From Candidatus Heimdallarchaeota archaeon LC_3 (lineage in GTDB: Archaea > Asgardarchaeota > Heimdallarchaeia > Hodarchaeales > LC-3): a stretch of DNA of 47,285 nt. This document shows, one piece after another, positions 8,537 to 18,669 of the stretch. The notes under the pieces were generated by a model. The model was not told the origin of the DNA and ran no database searches. It worked only from the letters and a program-made list of their open reading frames with translations. The position numbers and the translations under genes are program-made. How positions within the stretch are numbered: position 1 is the first letter of the stretch; each line of letters starts with the position of its first letter. The DNA lies in assembly GCA_001940645.1 (NCBI GenBank), contig MDVS01000085.1, positions 1-47,285 on the forward strand, in the 5' to 3' direction.

Positions 8537-9400
8537 ATTCCCGTAATTTTAGTTTCAAATGATGATGGAATAGATGCTATCGGATTAAAAGAATTAGCAA
8601 AAGAAATGGCAACAATAAAGGATGCTAAAGTATTAGTTGTGGCACCTACAATTCAAAGATCTGGAGAAAGTAAATCGCTGACATTCTCCAGACCACTGAG
8701 AATTTCAAAAAGTTCAAATTTTGATGAATATGATTCAATTCTTGCATTTTCAGCTGATGGTACTCCTGCTGATGCAACAGTAATTGGTAGACATCTTTGT
8801 CAAAGAGAATTTGGGAAAGGACCAGATTTAGTAGTATCTGGTATTAATTCTGGTGATAATTCATCTGTGCATGCCTTATTAACAAGTGGAACTTGTGCAG
8901 CAGCCTTCGAAGGAGCACTTGAGAATATTCCTTCAATAGCATTTTCGATGGTTGTTAGAGCTTCTGAACTCTTTTACGGAGGAAAAGTACAATCAGATTA
9001 TTCAGTTGCAGCTAAAAAATCTAAGCATATTGTTGAAATTGTTCTTAATGATTCTTTACCTGAAGATATTAAATTTCTGAATGTTAATTATCCAGCAGAA
9101 GTTAAATTAGATACTCCAATTAGAGTAGTAGATTTAGCTATAAAAAAATACAGTACTGAAGTTTTAGAAGCCACTGACCCACGAAAAACCCCTATTTATT
9201 GGATCTGGGGTGAACAATTACCAAATATCCCTGAAAATACGGATAGTAAAGCGATTATTGATAATCAAATATCAATTACACCTATTAGCTTAGGTTTTGG
9301 GAGATGGTCACGTCCAATTATTGATCATTACTTCCGTTCTAAGAATATTCAAATAGTAGATCCTAAGGAAAATTCCTTTTTAGCAGAAAAAAAAGATTAA
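8537..9400 (+). CDS. surE: 5'/3'-nucleotidase SurE, with apparent ATT start codon
   Basis: SurE removes phosphate from nucleoside monophosphates using a divalent metal. The metal-binding N-terminus, ILVSNDDGIDAIGL, is in frame upstream of the first ATG (8606), and a start at that ATG would delete it. The open frame begins after a TAG at 8522 and contains no ATG, GTG or TTG before 8606. The best start is ATT at 8537, 9 nt after AGGAG (8523-8527); the protein then begins (M)PVILVSNDDG, as in the family. An ATC at 8531 is the alternative. Downstream motifs are VAPTIQRSG, FSADGTPADA, VSGINSGDN and the TSGTCAAAFEG region. The length of 287 aa is usual for archaeal SurE. Confidence 0.87.
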   Translation: MPVILVSNDDGIDAIGLKELAKEMATIKDAKVLVVAPTIQRSGESKSLTFSRPLRISKSSNFDEYDSILAFSADGTPADATVIGRHLCQREFGKGPDLVVSGINSGDNSSVHALLTSGTCAAAFEGALENIPSIAFSMVVRASELFYGGKVQSDYSVAAKKSKHIVEIVLNDSLPEDIKFLNVNYPAEVKLDTPIRVVDLAIKKYSTEVLEATDPRKTPIYWIWGEQLPNIPENTDSKAIIDNQISITPISLGFGRWSRPIIDHYFRSKNIQIVDPKENSFLAEKKD

Positions 9401-9669
9401 AATTAATTCCCAAATCCTGATTTCTAAACTTATGTAGATCCTCTATCAAACCTCTAGTAATTAAGAAAAATTTATCTTTAAATTCATAATCAGACAAATT
9501 TTTCACCTTTTTACCCATTAGAATTATCTTCGAAAACTATATTATTTAGATTTGTACAGAATTCAAATGAATAATAGAATAATTTGTAATACCAAAATAC
9601 GTCCTATTATCCTATTATATCTAAATATTGTTACATTTTAAAAAATAGATGCATTTATAGAGTGATTAT

Positions 9670-10575
9670 ATGCTTGATTATTTAAATCTCGGCTCATTAA
9701 AATTTAAAACAGTTCTCGACGCAAATGGAAAAAAGTTAGGTCGTATAAAAAACGCAGTTATTAATAAAAGGACGCTGACTGTTCGTGGTTTTGTAATTAA
9801 AGGCAATATCTGGGAAGAAGTATTAGAAGATATAGGTTTAATCACTGATCATGATCCATTACTTCCATTGGACTTAATTGAAAAAATCACTGAAAAAAAT
9901 ATAGTAATTAATAAAATCAAGAATGAATTGAAGAATGCTATGGAACCCACAGCATTAACTGACGATGAAATATTTTTTTCATCTTTTAGGGAGATGCCCG
10001 TTTATGATAAAAACGGAGACGAATTTGGTTTTATTATTGATATTCATTTTAATAAAGGTACGATTTCTTATGAATTAGGGGGAAAAAAATTCGTTGAATT
10101 TCTAAAGTCAAAATACTGGACAGAAAACTTGTTATATTTAACAGCTAAAGAGGATCTTTTATATTCAAATGAAATAAACGGTTATGAACTTCAAAGTACT
10201 ATTAAAGAAATGGAATCTCAAACAAAATTAAATATGACAAATTTAGTAAGAGATCTAATGGTAGAAGCAAATAAAGATGGGATTATAACTGAAGAAGAAA
10301 GAAAATTAATAGATACTGTATCTGTTGATCTGGAAACCTATTTTGATGCACTAAATCATGCTTTAGAAGATGGTATTATAACCCCTGATGAAGAGGAGAA
10401 ATTAGAAGAAATTAAAGAAAATATTCTCAAAAGAACATATATTGTTGCACGTAAAGATCAAAAAATCACTGACGATGAACGAAATTTAATGAAAAAACTC
10501 GCTTCATACATGGTTGAAAGAAGAAAAGAATTATTTTGGAAAGTATTTGGAACAAGTCCCACAAAACGTACTTAA
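9670..10575 (+). CDS. PRC-barrel protein with three C-terminal TerB/EF-hand-like helical repeats
   Basis: The 301-aa protein begins with two PRC-barrel-like beta domains, at about 5-80 (TVLDANGKKLGRIKNAVI) and 105-165 (MPVYDKNGDEFGFIIDI). From about 195 the chain is helical with three similar units: NKDGIITEEERKLI, LEDGIITPDEEEKLEE and RKDQKITDDERNLM. Each has a Dx(G/Q)xIT(x)2E turn between helices, as in TerB-like or EF-hand-like proteins, so metal binding is conceivable. PRC barrels in archaea sit in RNA-processing, cell-division and membrane-linked adaptor proteins. No membrane segment is present. A GAGTGA ribosome site precedes the ATG. Confidence 0.7.
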   Translation: MLDYLNLGSLKFKTVLDANGKKLGRIKNAVINKRTLTVRGFVIKGNIWEEVLEDIGLITDHDPLLPLDLIEKITEKNIVINKIKNELKNAMEPTALTDDEIFFSSFREMPVYDKNGDEFGFIIDIHFNKGTISYELGGKKFVEFLKSKYWTENLLYLTAKEDLLYSNEINGYELQSTIKEMESQTKLNMTNLVRDLMVEANKDGIITEEERKLIDTVSVDLETYFDALNHALEDGIITPDEEEKLEEIKENILKRTYIVARKDQKITDDERNLMKKLASYMVERRKELFWKVFGTSPTKRT

Positions 10576-10834
10576 GCATAATCTTGTTTCTTAAATTAAA
10601 TTTCTATATTTCATAATTTTTTCTTTATTTTTTCTTTCTATTCTTATTCTCATAACAAAGACAAGATATTAAGAAGTTAAAATGAAATTTTTTCAGCTAA
10701 AATAATTTCAAAATCGATTCAATTAAAAAATCAACTGTAAAATTAATTAATTCTTAAATATATAAAAAAATTATCTAAATATAATAGAAAAAAAATGAAA
10801 TAATGAATTTATAATCTCCTTAGGATACACAGAA

Positions 10835-13800
10835 TTATTCATTGAATCCTAAAGCTTCAGATAATTGATTCATGAGGGATTTAACTTCTAGAATAGCTTT
10901 TATATTAGTATCAACGTAAATATATAGAGCATTTCTGATTTCGGGTCTGAATTCCTCATATTTACTCTCAATATTGTGGATCACTGTTTTTACTAGATCA
11001 ATTTTGTTTGCCATTTGACGTTTTTCTCGATTACTTGATTTCCAAAATACTTGAGTTAATCCAATTAAGGTATTTTTTTGTCTTGATATTACAGAAACGT
11101 CCTTTTTGAAATCTTTTTCGTAATATTTCAATTCATCATCATCAAGATCGTTAAATACTAAGTCTGATTCTACTCTTTCTGCGTGAATTTGACGCAATCG
11201 CGCTCTTTCACTATCATTAGGTACTCGTTGTAAGGATTTAATGGGATTCCACCAATTAGCTCTTTTAGCCAAAACCATCATAGCCGGAACAAGTAATTGG
11301 CGAATCAAGGTAGCATCTAGCAATATTGCAAAGAAAAATGCGAATCCCATAATTTTGAGAATATTAGATTGCGCTAAGAATAATGATCCTAGTGATGAAG
11401 CCATTATAACACCCGCAGCTAATATTATAGTCCCAGTTTTTTCTAACGCTATTATTATTGCTTCTTCATCTGTTGCTCCACGTAACGCAACTTCTTCACG
11501 CATACGAGTTACAATAAATATGTCGTAATCCATTCCTAAGCCAAATATCAGAACGAATAGCATGATTGGGATCATCCATGGAATTCCTTGGCCCAAAATA
11601 TCTACAAAATAGAATTGAACCGCTCCCATAGCCATGATAATTGATAATAATATGGTAGCTTCCAATCGTATAGGTGTGAATATTGATCCTGTTATGAAAA
11701 ACAAGACAATAAATATTCCGATCATAACAGCAGCCATCAGAAATGGCGTTTCTTGATTAATAATGTTTGATATTTCATAAAATTGGCTAACCGATCCGCC
11801 AACATACACATCTACTTCTTCTGAACCAAAACCGTTATAATCATCACGCCACCCGCGGATTGCTCCAACTAGCTGTAATGCCTCAGCACCAAGCGGTTCA
11901 ATATCGAAACCAACTAAAACGTTAACAATTATCGTTGTGTTGCTAATTGGACCAATAAATTGCTTCATTTGAGCAATGGTTCCGACATCAAGGTTTTGAT
12001 TTAAATTAAGCCTTGTTCCATAGGGTCTTGTAATAGTATCAATTTCATCAATCCATATACGGCCATCACTAGTTAAACTAAATTCAGCATAAAGATCCTC
12101 TACAAATTGATCGATAAGAACTAGTTTATCTAGGTTATAAAAGGAAGAATTCGGAGCATCGGAAATAGGATTATTAAAGTCAAGAACTACTTGTAAAGGA
12201 AACAATCGGCCTAGAGAAAAATCTCCTTGGAGTTCTTTTAATCCTTCTACAGCTTCAACACCTTGTGGTAAGAAATCTACTGAATCATAACTTATCTCAA
12301 TCCGTGACACTTCATACACAAAGGGAACAGAAATAACTGCAAATCCTAAAATAATGAGGACTGGGTGTTTAACAGTAAATTTCGCCATTCGTCTTAGAAA
12401 TGGTTCTTTTTTATTATTTTTCTTCATTGTTTGTATTGGAATAGGTTTACCCTGTCTGATATCAGCCTGATTTATACCTTTTTCAGCTAATTTCTTTTCA
12501 TAGTCTTTTCTGAAATTTCTTGGCCAAAATAGGTTATCTCCGAATAAATAAAGTCCTATCGGGATAATGGTTAATGCTGCTAATAGAGAGAATCCAATTC
12601 CAATCATTGGGCCAAAACCCATTTGATTTAGTAAACTAAAACTGGATAATAATAAACTTCCAAAACCTATCATTACAGTAGCTCCAGAAGAAGCAACCGA
12701 TTCTCCTGCATGTATAACAGACTGTCTGACAGCTGAATATTTGTTCACACCTCTTTGTCGTTCTTCTTTGTATCGCCACATAACAAAAAGACAATAATCT
12801 ACACCTGCACCCATCATTGTTACAGTAAGCAGTGATATCATTATGGAAGGAATGCCAATATCTAAAATTTCTGACAAAACATAAATGGTTCCTAATGCGC
12901 TCATAATTGCCATCCCAATACCTGCTAAAGGAACAGCAGGAGCAATAACGCTAAGAAAAACAATTGTAAGAAGAATTAATACTAAAACAATAGTAACACG
13001 ATCTACTGTAGATATATCTTCTTCTAATGAAGTATCAGTATCAAAACCAATTGCAATTCCTCCAGTAACCCAGATAGCATATTTTGATTCTACACCATTA
13101 GCAACTAAAAGGTTGTGTAGATCTTCTCTAACAACATCAACATAACTATTTAATTCTTCTTCATCTTTAATTCCAGGAAAAGTAACAAAAATTAAGGTTG
13201 TTTTATTGCTAGTGCTGACAAATCCTTTCAAGATAGGAGAAAAAGATTCTGAATCTTGGCCAAAACTATTTTCTATTGTAGGCACTGGAATTAATGACCT
13301 TAGTTCAGTTATTATTCTCTTAGAAGCATCGGAAGAAATCTCAGCTACGGTAATTGTGCTATTTATAACGGTTGTGTCGTATAACTGACTTATAATTAAA
13401 GAAAAATTTGCTGCATTAGTAATATTATCTAAATACGGCTCAAATAAAGAAGTAAAACTTGTTGTTCCACCAGAAACAAACAAATCTGTAATTGAAACAT
13501 TAGTTTCTGAACCAAATATTATTGTGCTAATTAATTCTAGAACAGCTGGTTTTAGTAAATTTTCTGGAATTGAACTATTATATCGATATTCAACAGCTAG
13601 AGGAACAATATTAGTAGATAATAATGGGGTGATATCAGTAATATTAATTCCTGTGGTAATAAATGAAGATAATAATCCTTGTGAAAATAAGGTTGCATAA
13701 ATTTCAAGATGAGATTGATTCTCTATAGTTAGTCCATATCGAGCTCCAAGTGATCCTGAAGAAGAATTTGTATCAATATTAGAGGTAAACATTTCAAAAG

Positions 13801-15550
13801 ATGATGAAACATATGAGACAAAAGAAGTATTTGCAATTGGAAGCATTTTGTTAAGCATACTAAATTGACCAATACTTGGAACAAGTTTTAACTCGTCTGA
13901 TATTTGATCAAAGATTGTAAATTTCGAGAATATATAATTCCAAGTTGAATTAAAGACTAATAAACTGAAATATTCTTCTGAAGAAAAATATCCTAAAGGG
14001 TTACCAGGATTCATAGTAGAATACTGAGAAAATAGTGATAAATTGAATAGTTCAAAAGTAATCCCGTTAATTGTGTTATCTGCTAATGAAGGTGTTGAAA
14101 AAACCTGATTATAAGTAATATTACCTAATTTAGTATTTAAAATGATAGGAATACTTGTATAATTGTATGTACCAATAAGTATCGCAGGGTCAAAGGCCCA
14201 TCCTAGATTTTCTATGATTGCTTGTACTGTACCTATTTCTGGAAAACCAATGAAAGTAGTTGCGTCTTCATAGGCTGAAGTAAGATTTCCAAGATAATAT
14301 ATACTACGGGCTACATCTATCCATAATTGCATATATCCTAGAGGAAACAAATGAAGACTTTCAATTATGCTATTATTAACTTGAATATTCAACATAGCTT
14401 GAGTATCAAATGATCCAAAGTTTAGTGAATCACTCCCAAATCCACCTTGTGCTTGCAATGTTAATAATGAATTAAAAAATGATGGAAAAGCTGTTTGAGC
14501 TATATCTTTCAAATACGAAACTATTATTAACTGAGATAAATTAATAGAAGGCATATTATTCCCAAATGTGTCATTTCCAAGGAAATTTCCATAAACAGAA
14601 GAAGTAGGAAGTGTTTGGATATAGGAATTAAATGCCTCAACCCAGGATTGGTTTAATCCTAATAAAATTTGATATAAGGGAGATAAGAGGTATGGGGTTG
14701 TATTAAGCTGATCATCTAATTGATGAAAGTTGTATATAGAAAAATTTAACAGGTTAAAGGTTAAGCTGTTCAAAAATGCGTCTGCAAATATAGGAGAAGC
14801 TTCAATTTGAGAAATGTTATGGAAAGTTCCTACATATGATTGTAAAACCATTAATTTATTCATTGGACTGAATGTCGTATCCCAAACTTGTTCAATTTTA
14901 GCATAATCAGTGTAATTGAAATATGAATCATAAGCCTGTGTTATATTGTTTAAATAAAATGCTCCTCTAGCTAAATCATAAAAAACAAAAGCGAAAATGT
15001 CTGTAAATGAACCCATTTGCTCAATTGATGTAGCAAGGGTTGATATATTTGAGTAAATGGTTTTTAAATTAGTTAAATTATCAGCTAACGCTGTTAAAGG
15101 ATCAGTAAGGCTTACTTCAATCAATTGTTCAGCTTTAGTTAAACCATCATCAAAGGCTTGTTGAACATCAGCCTCTATAGAAGCAATTGAAGAAATTTCT
15201 ATTTTATCTCCAATTTCATCATTTCTTTGTAAAGTATCAGCTACATCAAGTAAAAATCCCAGAGAATCATCTGATAATATTGTATTGTTATTTTTGTCCT
15301 CAATAATAATTATCAGACTTGACTCTGATCTATCAGGAAATTCTCGTTCTAAAATTTCATTAACTTCGAGTGATTCTAGATTTCCTGATAAAAAGGAAGT
15401 TGTAGCTGAACTTGTATTTTGAAAAGCGGAGATAGCTAAAGGTATCATTAAGATAACTGTAATAAAGGCAAAAAAAGCAATTGATCGAAAATTTTTTTGA
15501 TTAAATTTGGCTATCTTTTCAAAAGGATTAAACGAATTTGAATTATCCAT
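10835..15550 (-). CDS. MMPL/RND-family membrane transporter, about 1571 aa
   Basis: This is a very large RND-superfamily protein of the MMPL type. TM1 (about 25-45) is followed by a huge Asn/Ser/Thr-rich extracytoplasmic domain (about 45-845). A five-helix block comes next, starting VTIVLVLILLTIVFLS and containing GAGVDYCLFVMWRYKEE. A cytoplasmic linker, another single helix (near 1070), a second shorter ectodomain and a final five-helix block with FGLGMDYDIFIVTRMREE complete the fold. The two D-Y-x-x-F/I-V motifs on TM4 and TM10 are the proton-relay signature. The C-terminal 120 residues are soluble and helical. The ATG at 15550 has AGTGA upstream; a GTG at 15559 is the alternative. Lipid or hydrophobic-substrate export is likely. 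Confidence 0.85.
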   Translation of the reverse strand: MDNSNSFNPFEKIAKFNQKNFRSIAFFAFITVILMIPLAISAFQNTSSATTSFLSGNLESLEVNEILEREFPDRSESSLIIIIEDKNNNTILSDDSLGFLLDVADTLQRNDEIGDKIEISSIASIEADVQQAFDDGLTKAEQLIEVSLTDPLTALADNLTNLKTIYSNISTLATSIEQMGSFTDIFAFVFYDLARGAFYLNNITQAYDSYFNYTDYAKIEQVWDTTFSPMNKLMVLQSYVGTFHNISQIEASPIFADAFLNSLTFNLLNFSIYNFHQLDDQLNTTPYLLSPLYQILLGLNQSWVEAFNSYIQTLPTSSVYGNFLGNDTFGNNMPSINLSQLIIVSYLKDIAQTAFPSFFNSLLTLQAQGGFGSDSLNFGSFDTQAMLNIQVNNSIIESLHLFPLGYMQLWIDVARSIYYLGNLTSAYEDATTFIGFPEIGTVQAIIENLGWAFDPAILIGTYNYTSIPIILNTKLGNITYNQVFSTPSLADNTINGITFELFNLSLFSQYSTMNPGNPLGYFSSEEYFSLLVFNSTWNYIFSKFTIFDQISDELKLVPSIGQFSMLNKMLPIANTSFVSYVSSSFEMFTSNIDTNSSSGSLGARYGLTIENQSHLEIYATLFSQGLLSSFITTGINITDITPLLSTNIVPLAVEYRYNSSIPENLLKPAVLELISTIIFGSETNVSITDLFVSGGTTSFTSLFEPYLDNITNAANFSLIISQLYDTTVINSTITVAEISSDASKRIITELRSLIPVPTIENSFGQDSESFSPILKGFVSTSNKTTLIFVTFPGIKDEEELNSYVDVVREDLHNLLVANGVESKYAIWVTGGIAIGFDTDTSLEEDISTVDRVTIVLVLILLTIVFLSVIAPAVPLAGIGMAIMSALGTIYVLSEILDIGIPSIMISLLTVTMMGAGVDYCLFVMWRYKEERQRGVNKYSAVRQSVIHAGESVASSGATVMIGFGSLLLSSFSLLNQMGFGPMIGIGFSLLAALTIIPIGLYLFGDNLFWPRNFRKDYEKKLAEKGINQADIRQGKPIPIQTMKKNNKKEPFLRRMAKFTVKHPVLIILGFAVISVPFVYEVSRIEISYDSVDFLPQGVEAVEGLKELQGDFSLGRLFPLQVVLDFNNPISDAPNSSFYNLDKLVLIDQFVEDLYAEFSLTSDGRIWIDEIDTITRPYGTRLNLNQNLDVGTIAQMKQFIGPISNTTIIVNVLVGFDIEPLGAEALQLVGAIRGWRDDYNGFGSEEVDVYVGGSVSQFYEISNIINQETPFLMAAVMIGIFIVLFFITGSIFTPIRLEATILLSIIMAMGAVQFYFVDILGQGIPWMIPIMLFVLIFGLGMDYDIFIVTRMREEVALRGATDEEAIIIALEKTGTIILAAGVIMASSLGSLFLAQSNILKIMGFAFFFAILLDATLIRQLLVPAMMVLAKRANWWNPIKSLQRVPNDSERARLRQIHAERVESDLVFNDLDDDELKYYEKDFKKDVSVISRQKNTLIGLTQVFWKSSNREKRQMANKIDLVKTVIHNIESKYEEFRPEIRNALYIYVDTNIKAILEVKSLMNQLSEALGFNE

Positions 15551-15984
15551 TAAAATCACTATTGTATTACTAAATTACAATAAATATTATTAAGCTAATA
15601 TGCTGTATCTAAATTCAGATTGATTTTTACGATTCATATAATGTTCTCTATTATATATTTATAGAACTATTTTAAGTTATTAATGGGGATTTATTAATTG
15701 CAATTCAAATGAAAATTTATTATATTAATTTTACTTTCAAGGAAAGAACTTTTAAAGAATAAAAATACCGTTATATGAAAAATAAACTCATTATCCAATT
15801 ATTTTTGTTTAAAAATTATTTTTTTATAACTAATTGTATGGTTTGTAAATACGGTTCAGAAGTTAATAAAAAGCTAATCAGACATGTTTTAGCAAAATCT
15901 TGAATCTAATATTAATTTAAAGTATAAATAAATAAGAATTAATCATTTTATAAAATCAATTTCATTTAATGGAGTGAATATATT
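15551..15984 (+). promoter_or_regulatory. Divergent intergenic region with TATA box for the reductase gene
   Basis: This 434-bp AT-rich region lies between the leftward MMPL gene and the rightward flavoprotein gene. A strong TATA-like element, TATAAATA, is at 15923-15930. A start about 25 nt downstream would leave a short leader carrying the GGAGTGA ribosome site at 15971-15977. No small gene is seen in the remainder. Confidence 0.5.
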
Positions 15985-17433
15985 TTGGAAGATCACTACG
16001 ATGTCATAGTAATTGGAGCAGGAATAGCAGGAGCTGTCTTAGCAAAATTCTTAGGCCAAAGAGGAATTGATGTAGCAGTCTTCGAAAAGTTTAAATTTGG
16101 GGAAATACACAAAATTTGTGGTGATGCAACCAGTGAATGGCATTTTGACAAGATTACGGAAATTGATTCCAAAAATGTTGTTGATCCACCAAAAGAAGAA
16201 GAATTTTATAATTATATAAAAGGTTTCAATTTTTATTCCCCAACCCTAGAGAAGTTTGCTATCCCAACAGATGGTGATGGTTGGATCATAGCGCGTCAAA
16301 AATTTGGAATTCGTTTAGTACGAGAAGCAAAAGATTCCGGCACTAAATTATTTGAACAAGTGACAGTTCTCAAACCAATATTAGATGAATCTGGTTATAA
16401 TGTGATGGGTCTTCAAATTAAAACAGCTGAAGGTGAAACCAAAAATATCTCATCTAAAATAGTGGTTGATGCTTCTGGGATGGCTAGTATAATCAGAAGG
16501 CAAATCGATGAAGAAAAAGCTAAATGGGATAAAATCATTAGACATTATGATCTAGTAGCAGCTCACAGAGAATTAGTACAGTTTAATACACCTATAGAAG
16601 ACCCACATCATATAAGATTATATTTTGACACCACAAGATGCCCTGGTGGATATTTCTGGATATTTCCCCAAAACGAATATGCAGCTAATGTCGGGTTAGG
16701 CATAGAACCAAGAAGGATAGAAGGCGGACCACGTGTAGCATATGCGGAGTGGGAAAAAAGAGAACCAGAGCTATTCAACGGTAATCATAAAAGTTTACAT
16801 TCGGGTGGAGCTACCGTTCCTTTACGTCGTCCAATGGATACCTTAGTATATGGAGGATTAGTCTTAATAGGGGATGCAGGTGCGTGTGTTAAAGCAACAG
16901 ATGGTGGTGGAATCGGTCTGGGAATGACTTCTTCTTCCCATGCGGCAGGTCCAATTGAGAAAGCTATTAAAACCGGGGATTATTCACGTGATGGTCCTTT
17001 ATGGGAATATAATGTTAATTTTATGCGTGATCTTGGTGCTAGAGAAGCTCCCCTTGCAATAGCAAAGGTAACCTTGGTAAAAGCTACAAATAACGAATTA
17101 ATTACTTTATTAGGTAAACAAGTTGTTACAGCAGAGGATTTATATGATCTAAACAATGGGGATCCATTGAAAATGGGATTTTCTTCTTTGATTAAACGAG
17201 CATGGAGAGGAAAAACGATTATACCCTTTCTATTAAGACTTAGAAGCACTATGAAACGTATGGCAGATGCTAAAAAGATGTACGAAACCTATCCTGACAA
17301 TTGGGAAGATTTTCTTAAATGGAAAAAGAAAATTGTCGAATTATATCAGGACAGGAAACGAGCCATTGAATATTATACAGAAACAGATCAACCTGAAATG
17401 TTGAAGAAAATTGTAGAACCAAGCACTGCTTAA
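15985..17433 (+). CDS. Geranylgeranyl reductase family flavoprotein
   Basis: Members of this family saturate the isoprenoid chains of archaeal ether lipids using FAD. The N-terminal Rossmann motif DVIVIGAGIAGAVLAKFLG (about 6-24) binds ADP. GGYFWIFPQNEYAANVGLGI (near 220-240) is the family's substrate-pocket signature. GLVLIGDAGACVKATDGGGIG (near 292-312) is the second FAD motif. The length of 482 aa slightly exceeds the usual 400-450, with an extra C-terminal helical part rich in Lys and Trp. The start is TTG, 7 nt after a strong GGAGTGA ribosome site. A role as digeranylgeranylglycerophospholipid reductase is likely, but paralogues acting on other polyprenyls exist. Confidence 0.85.
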   Translation: MEDHYDVIVIGAGIAGAVLAKFLGQRGIDVAVFEKFKFGEIHKICGDATSEWHFDKITEIDSKNVVDPPKEEEFYNYIKGFNFYSPTLEKFAIPTDGDGWIIARQKFGIRLVREAKDSGTKLFEQVTVLKPILDESGYNVMGLQIKTAEGETKNISSKIVVDASGMASIIRRQIDEEKAKWDKIIRHYDLVAAHRELVQFNTPIEDPHHIRLYFDTTRCPGGYFWIFPQNEYAANVGLGIEPRRIEGGPRVAYAEWEKREPELFNGNHKSLHSGGATVPLRRPMDTLVYGGLVLIGDAGACVKATDGGGIGLGMTSSSHAAGPIEKAIKTGDYSRDGPLWEYNVNFMRDLGAREAPLAIAKVTLVKATNNELITLLGKQVVTAEDLYDLNNGDPLKMGFSSLIKRAWRGKTIIPFLLRLRSTMKRMADAKKMYETYPDNWEDFLKWKKKIVELYQDRKRAIEYYTETDQPEMLKKIVEPSTA

Positions 17434-17443
17434 CATTCCTCAA

Positions 17444-18589
17444 TTAACTTCTTTCCCACAATCTTCTATCAGGATTGGAGGCTCTAATTCCACTTTTTCC
17501 TCCAACTATTATATCATCTTCGATTCTCACACCAAATTTGTTCAAAAGATAAATTCCAGGCTCAATAGAGTGAACATGATTGAGTTCTAGTTGAATTTTA
17601 TTTCCATTCACTATGTAGGGTTCTTCATGAACCTCTAATCCTATTCCATGGCCAAGTCTATGGTTAAAATACTCGCCATATCCTTTTGATTCAATTATTT
17701 TGCGAGCAGCCTGATCTACTTCTTCACAGGGCGTACCTACTGTTGATGATTCTACACCTACTTGATTTGCTTCTTCTACTAAGTTATAAACTTCTAAAAA
17801 TTCTTTAGAAGGTTTACCAAAAAAGGTAGTATTCGTAATGTCTCCATTATAACCTTGGACAGAAGTTCCAGCATCAATAAGAACAGAACTATTTTTTACC
17901 AACTTCTTTTCAGTTGGCATACCATGTGGAATAGCAGTATTTGATGAAAATTGTACAATACTGAAATGAGCAGGTTCACCAGAAAGTTTAGTTAATTCTG
18001 CTGCAACCATATTTGAAACTTCAATTTCAGTCAGTCCTTCTTTTAAATCATTGATCAAAACTTTCTCAATTGCCCTAGTTGAATATTCTGAAGCCTTCTC
18101 AAGTAATTTAATTTCTGATTCTGTTTTCACTATTCTTGCATCATTGAAAATTTTATAACCATCAGAAAATATAACCTTTGGTAGATTGCTCTGAATTTTT
18201 TTATATTCATTATAAGTTGTATTGGGTGTAAGAGCAATCTTTCCATCCAATAATCCTAATCGAGCACACTCTGATGCCAATAATTGATAGGGATTTTCGG
18301 TCTCTTCCCATGTATGTACATTTTCTTCAGATAATGGTATATCTCTTAGCATATTTTGTTTCTCAAAGGCAGGTGTTATTAAAGAAGCTGTACCTTCACT
18401 TGGAAGTACTACAGCTGTTAATCTTTCTGAAATGTGAGCATTTGATTTAAATAAATATCGAAAATTTACTTCTAGGGTTGCAATTAGTCCATCAAGATTA
18501 TTTAATTTAAGTAAAGACTGAACTTTATTTATTCTTAATTTAAATTCGTCTAGAGTTAGCAAATTTGATTGAGAATTCATATTGAACAT
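17444..18589 (-). CDS. M24 metallopeptidase (Xaa-Pro dipeptidase/aminopeptidase P-like)
   Basis: The protein has 381 aa with a creatinase-type N-domain (about 1-140) and a pita-bread M24 domain. The five metal ligands are all visible in order: LIDAGTSVQGYNGDIT (two Asp), LGHGIGLEVHEEPY (His), SIEPGIYLL (Glu) and VRIEDDIIV (Glu). It is expected to cleave peptides with proline in the second position. No signal peptide is present, so it is cytoplasmic. Its stop is only 10 bp from that of the convergent reductase gene. ATG codons at 18589 and 18580 are equivalent start choices. Confidence 0.9.
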   Translation of the reverse strand: MFNMNSQSNLLTLDEFKLRINKVQSLLKLNNLDGLIATLEVNFRYLFKSNAHISERLTAVVLPSEGTASLITPAFEKQNMLRDIPLSEENVHTWEETENPYQLLASECARLGLLDGKIALTPNTTYNEYKKIQSNLPKVIFSDGYKIFNDARIVKTESEIKLLEKASEYSTRAIEKVLINDLKEGLTEIEVSNMVAAELTKLSGEPAHFSIVQFSSNTAIPHGMPTEKKLVKNSSVLIDAGTSVQGYNGDITNTTFFGKPSKEFLEVYNLVEEANQVGVESSTVGTPCEEVDQAARKIIESKGYGEYFNHRLGHGIGLEVHEEPYIVNGNKIQLELNHVHSIEPGIYLLNKFGVRIEDDIIVGGKSGIRASNPDRRLWERS

Positions 18590-18669
18590 ATTTCAGAAAT
18601 AATTTAAATAATTATTAGTTTTAAAGATTATTTACTAATGGAATTGATTCAACGCATTAGGTCATAGAT

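Noticed and set aside
8606..9400. SurE starting at the ATG 8606
   Set aside because: This would remove the metal-binding DD motif required by the family, while a good ribosome site and family-like N-terminus lie upstream.
11241..13388. Several plus-strand open frames of 60-95 codons inside the MMPL gene
   Set aside because: They lie antisense to strongly patterned transmembrane coding sequence and show no protein features of their own.
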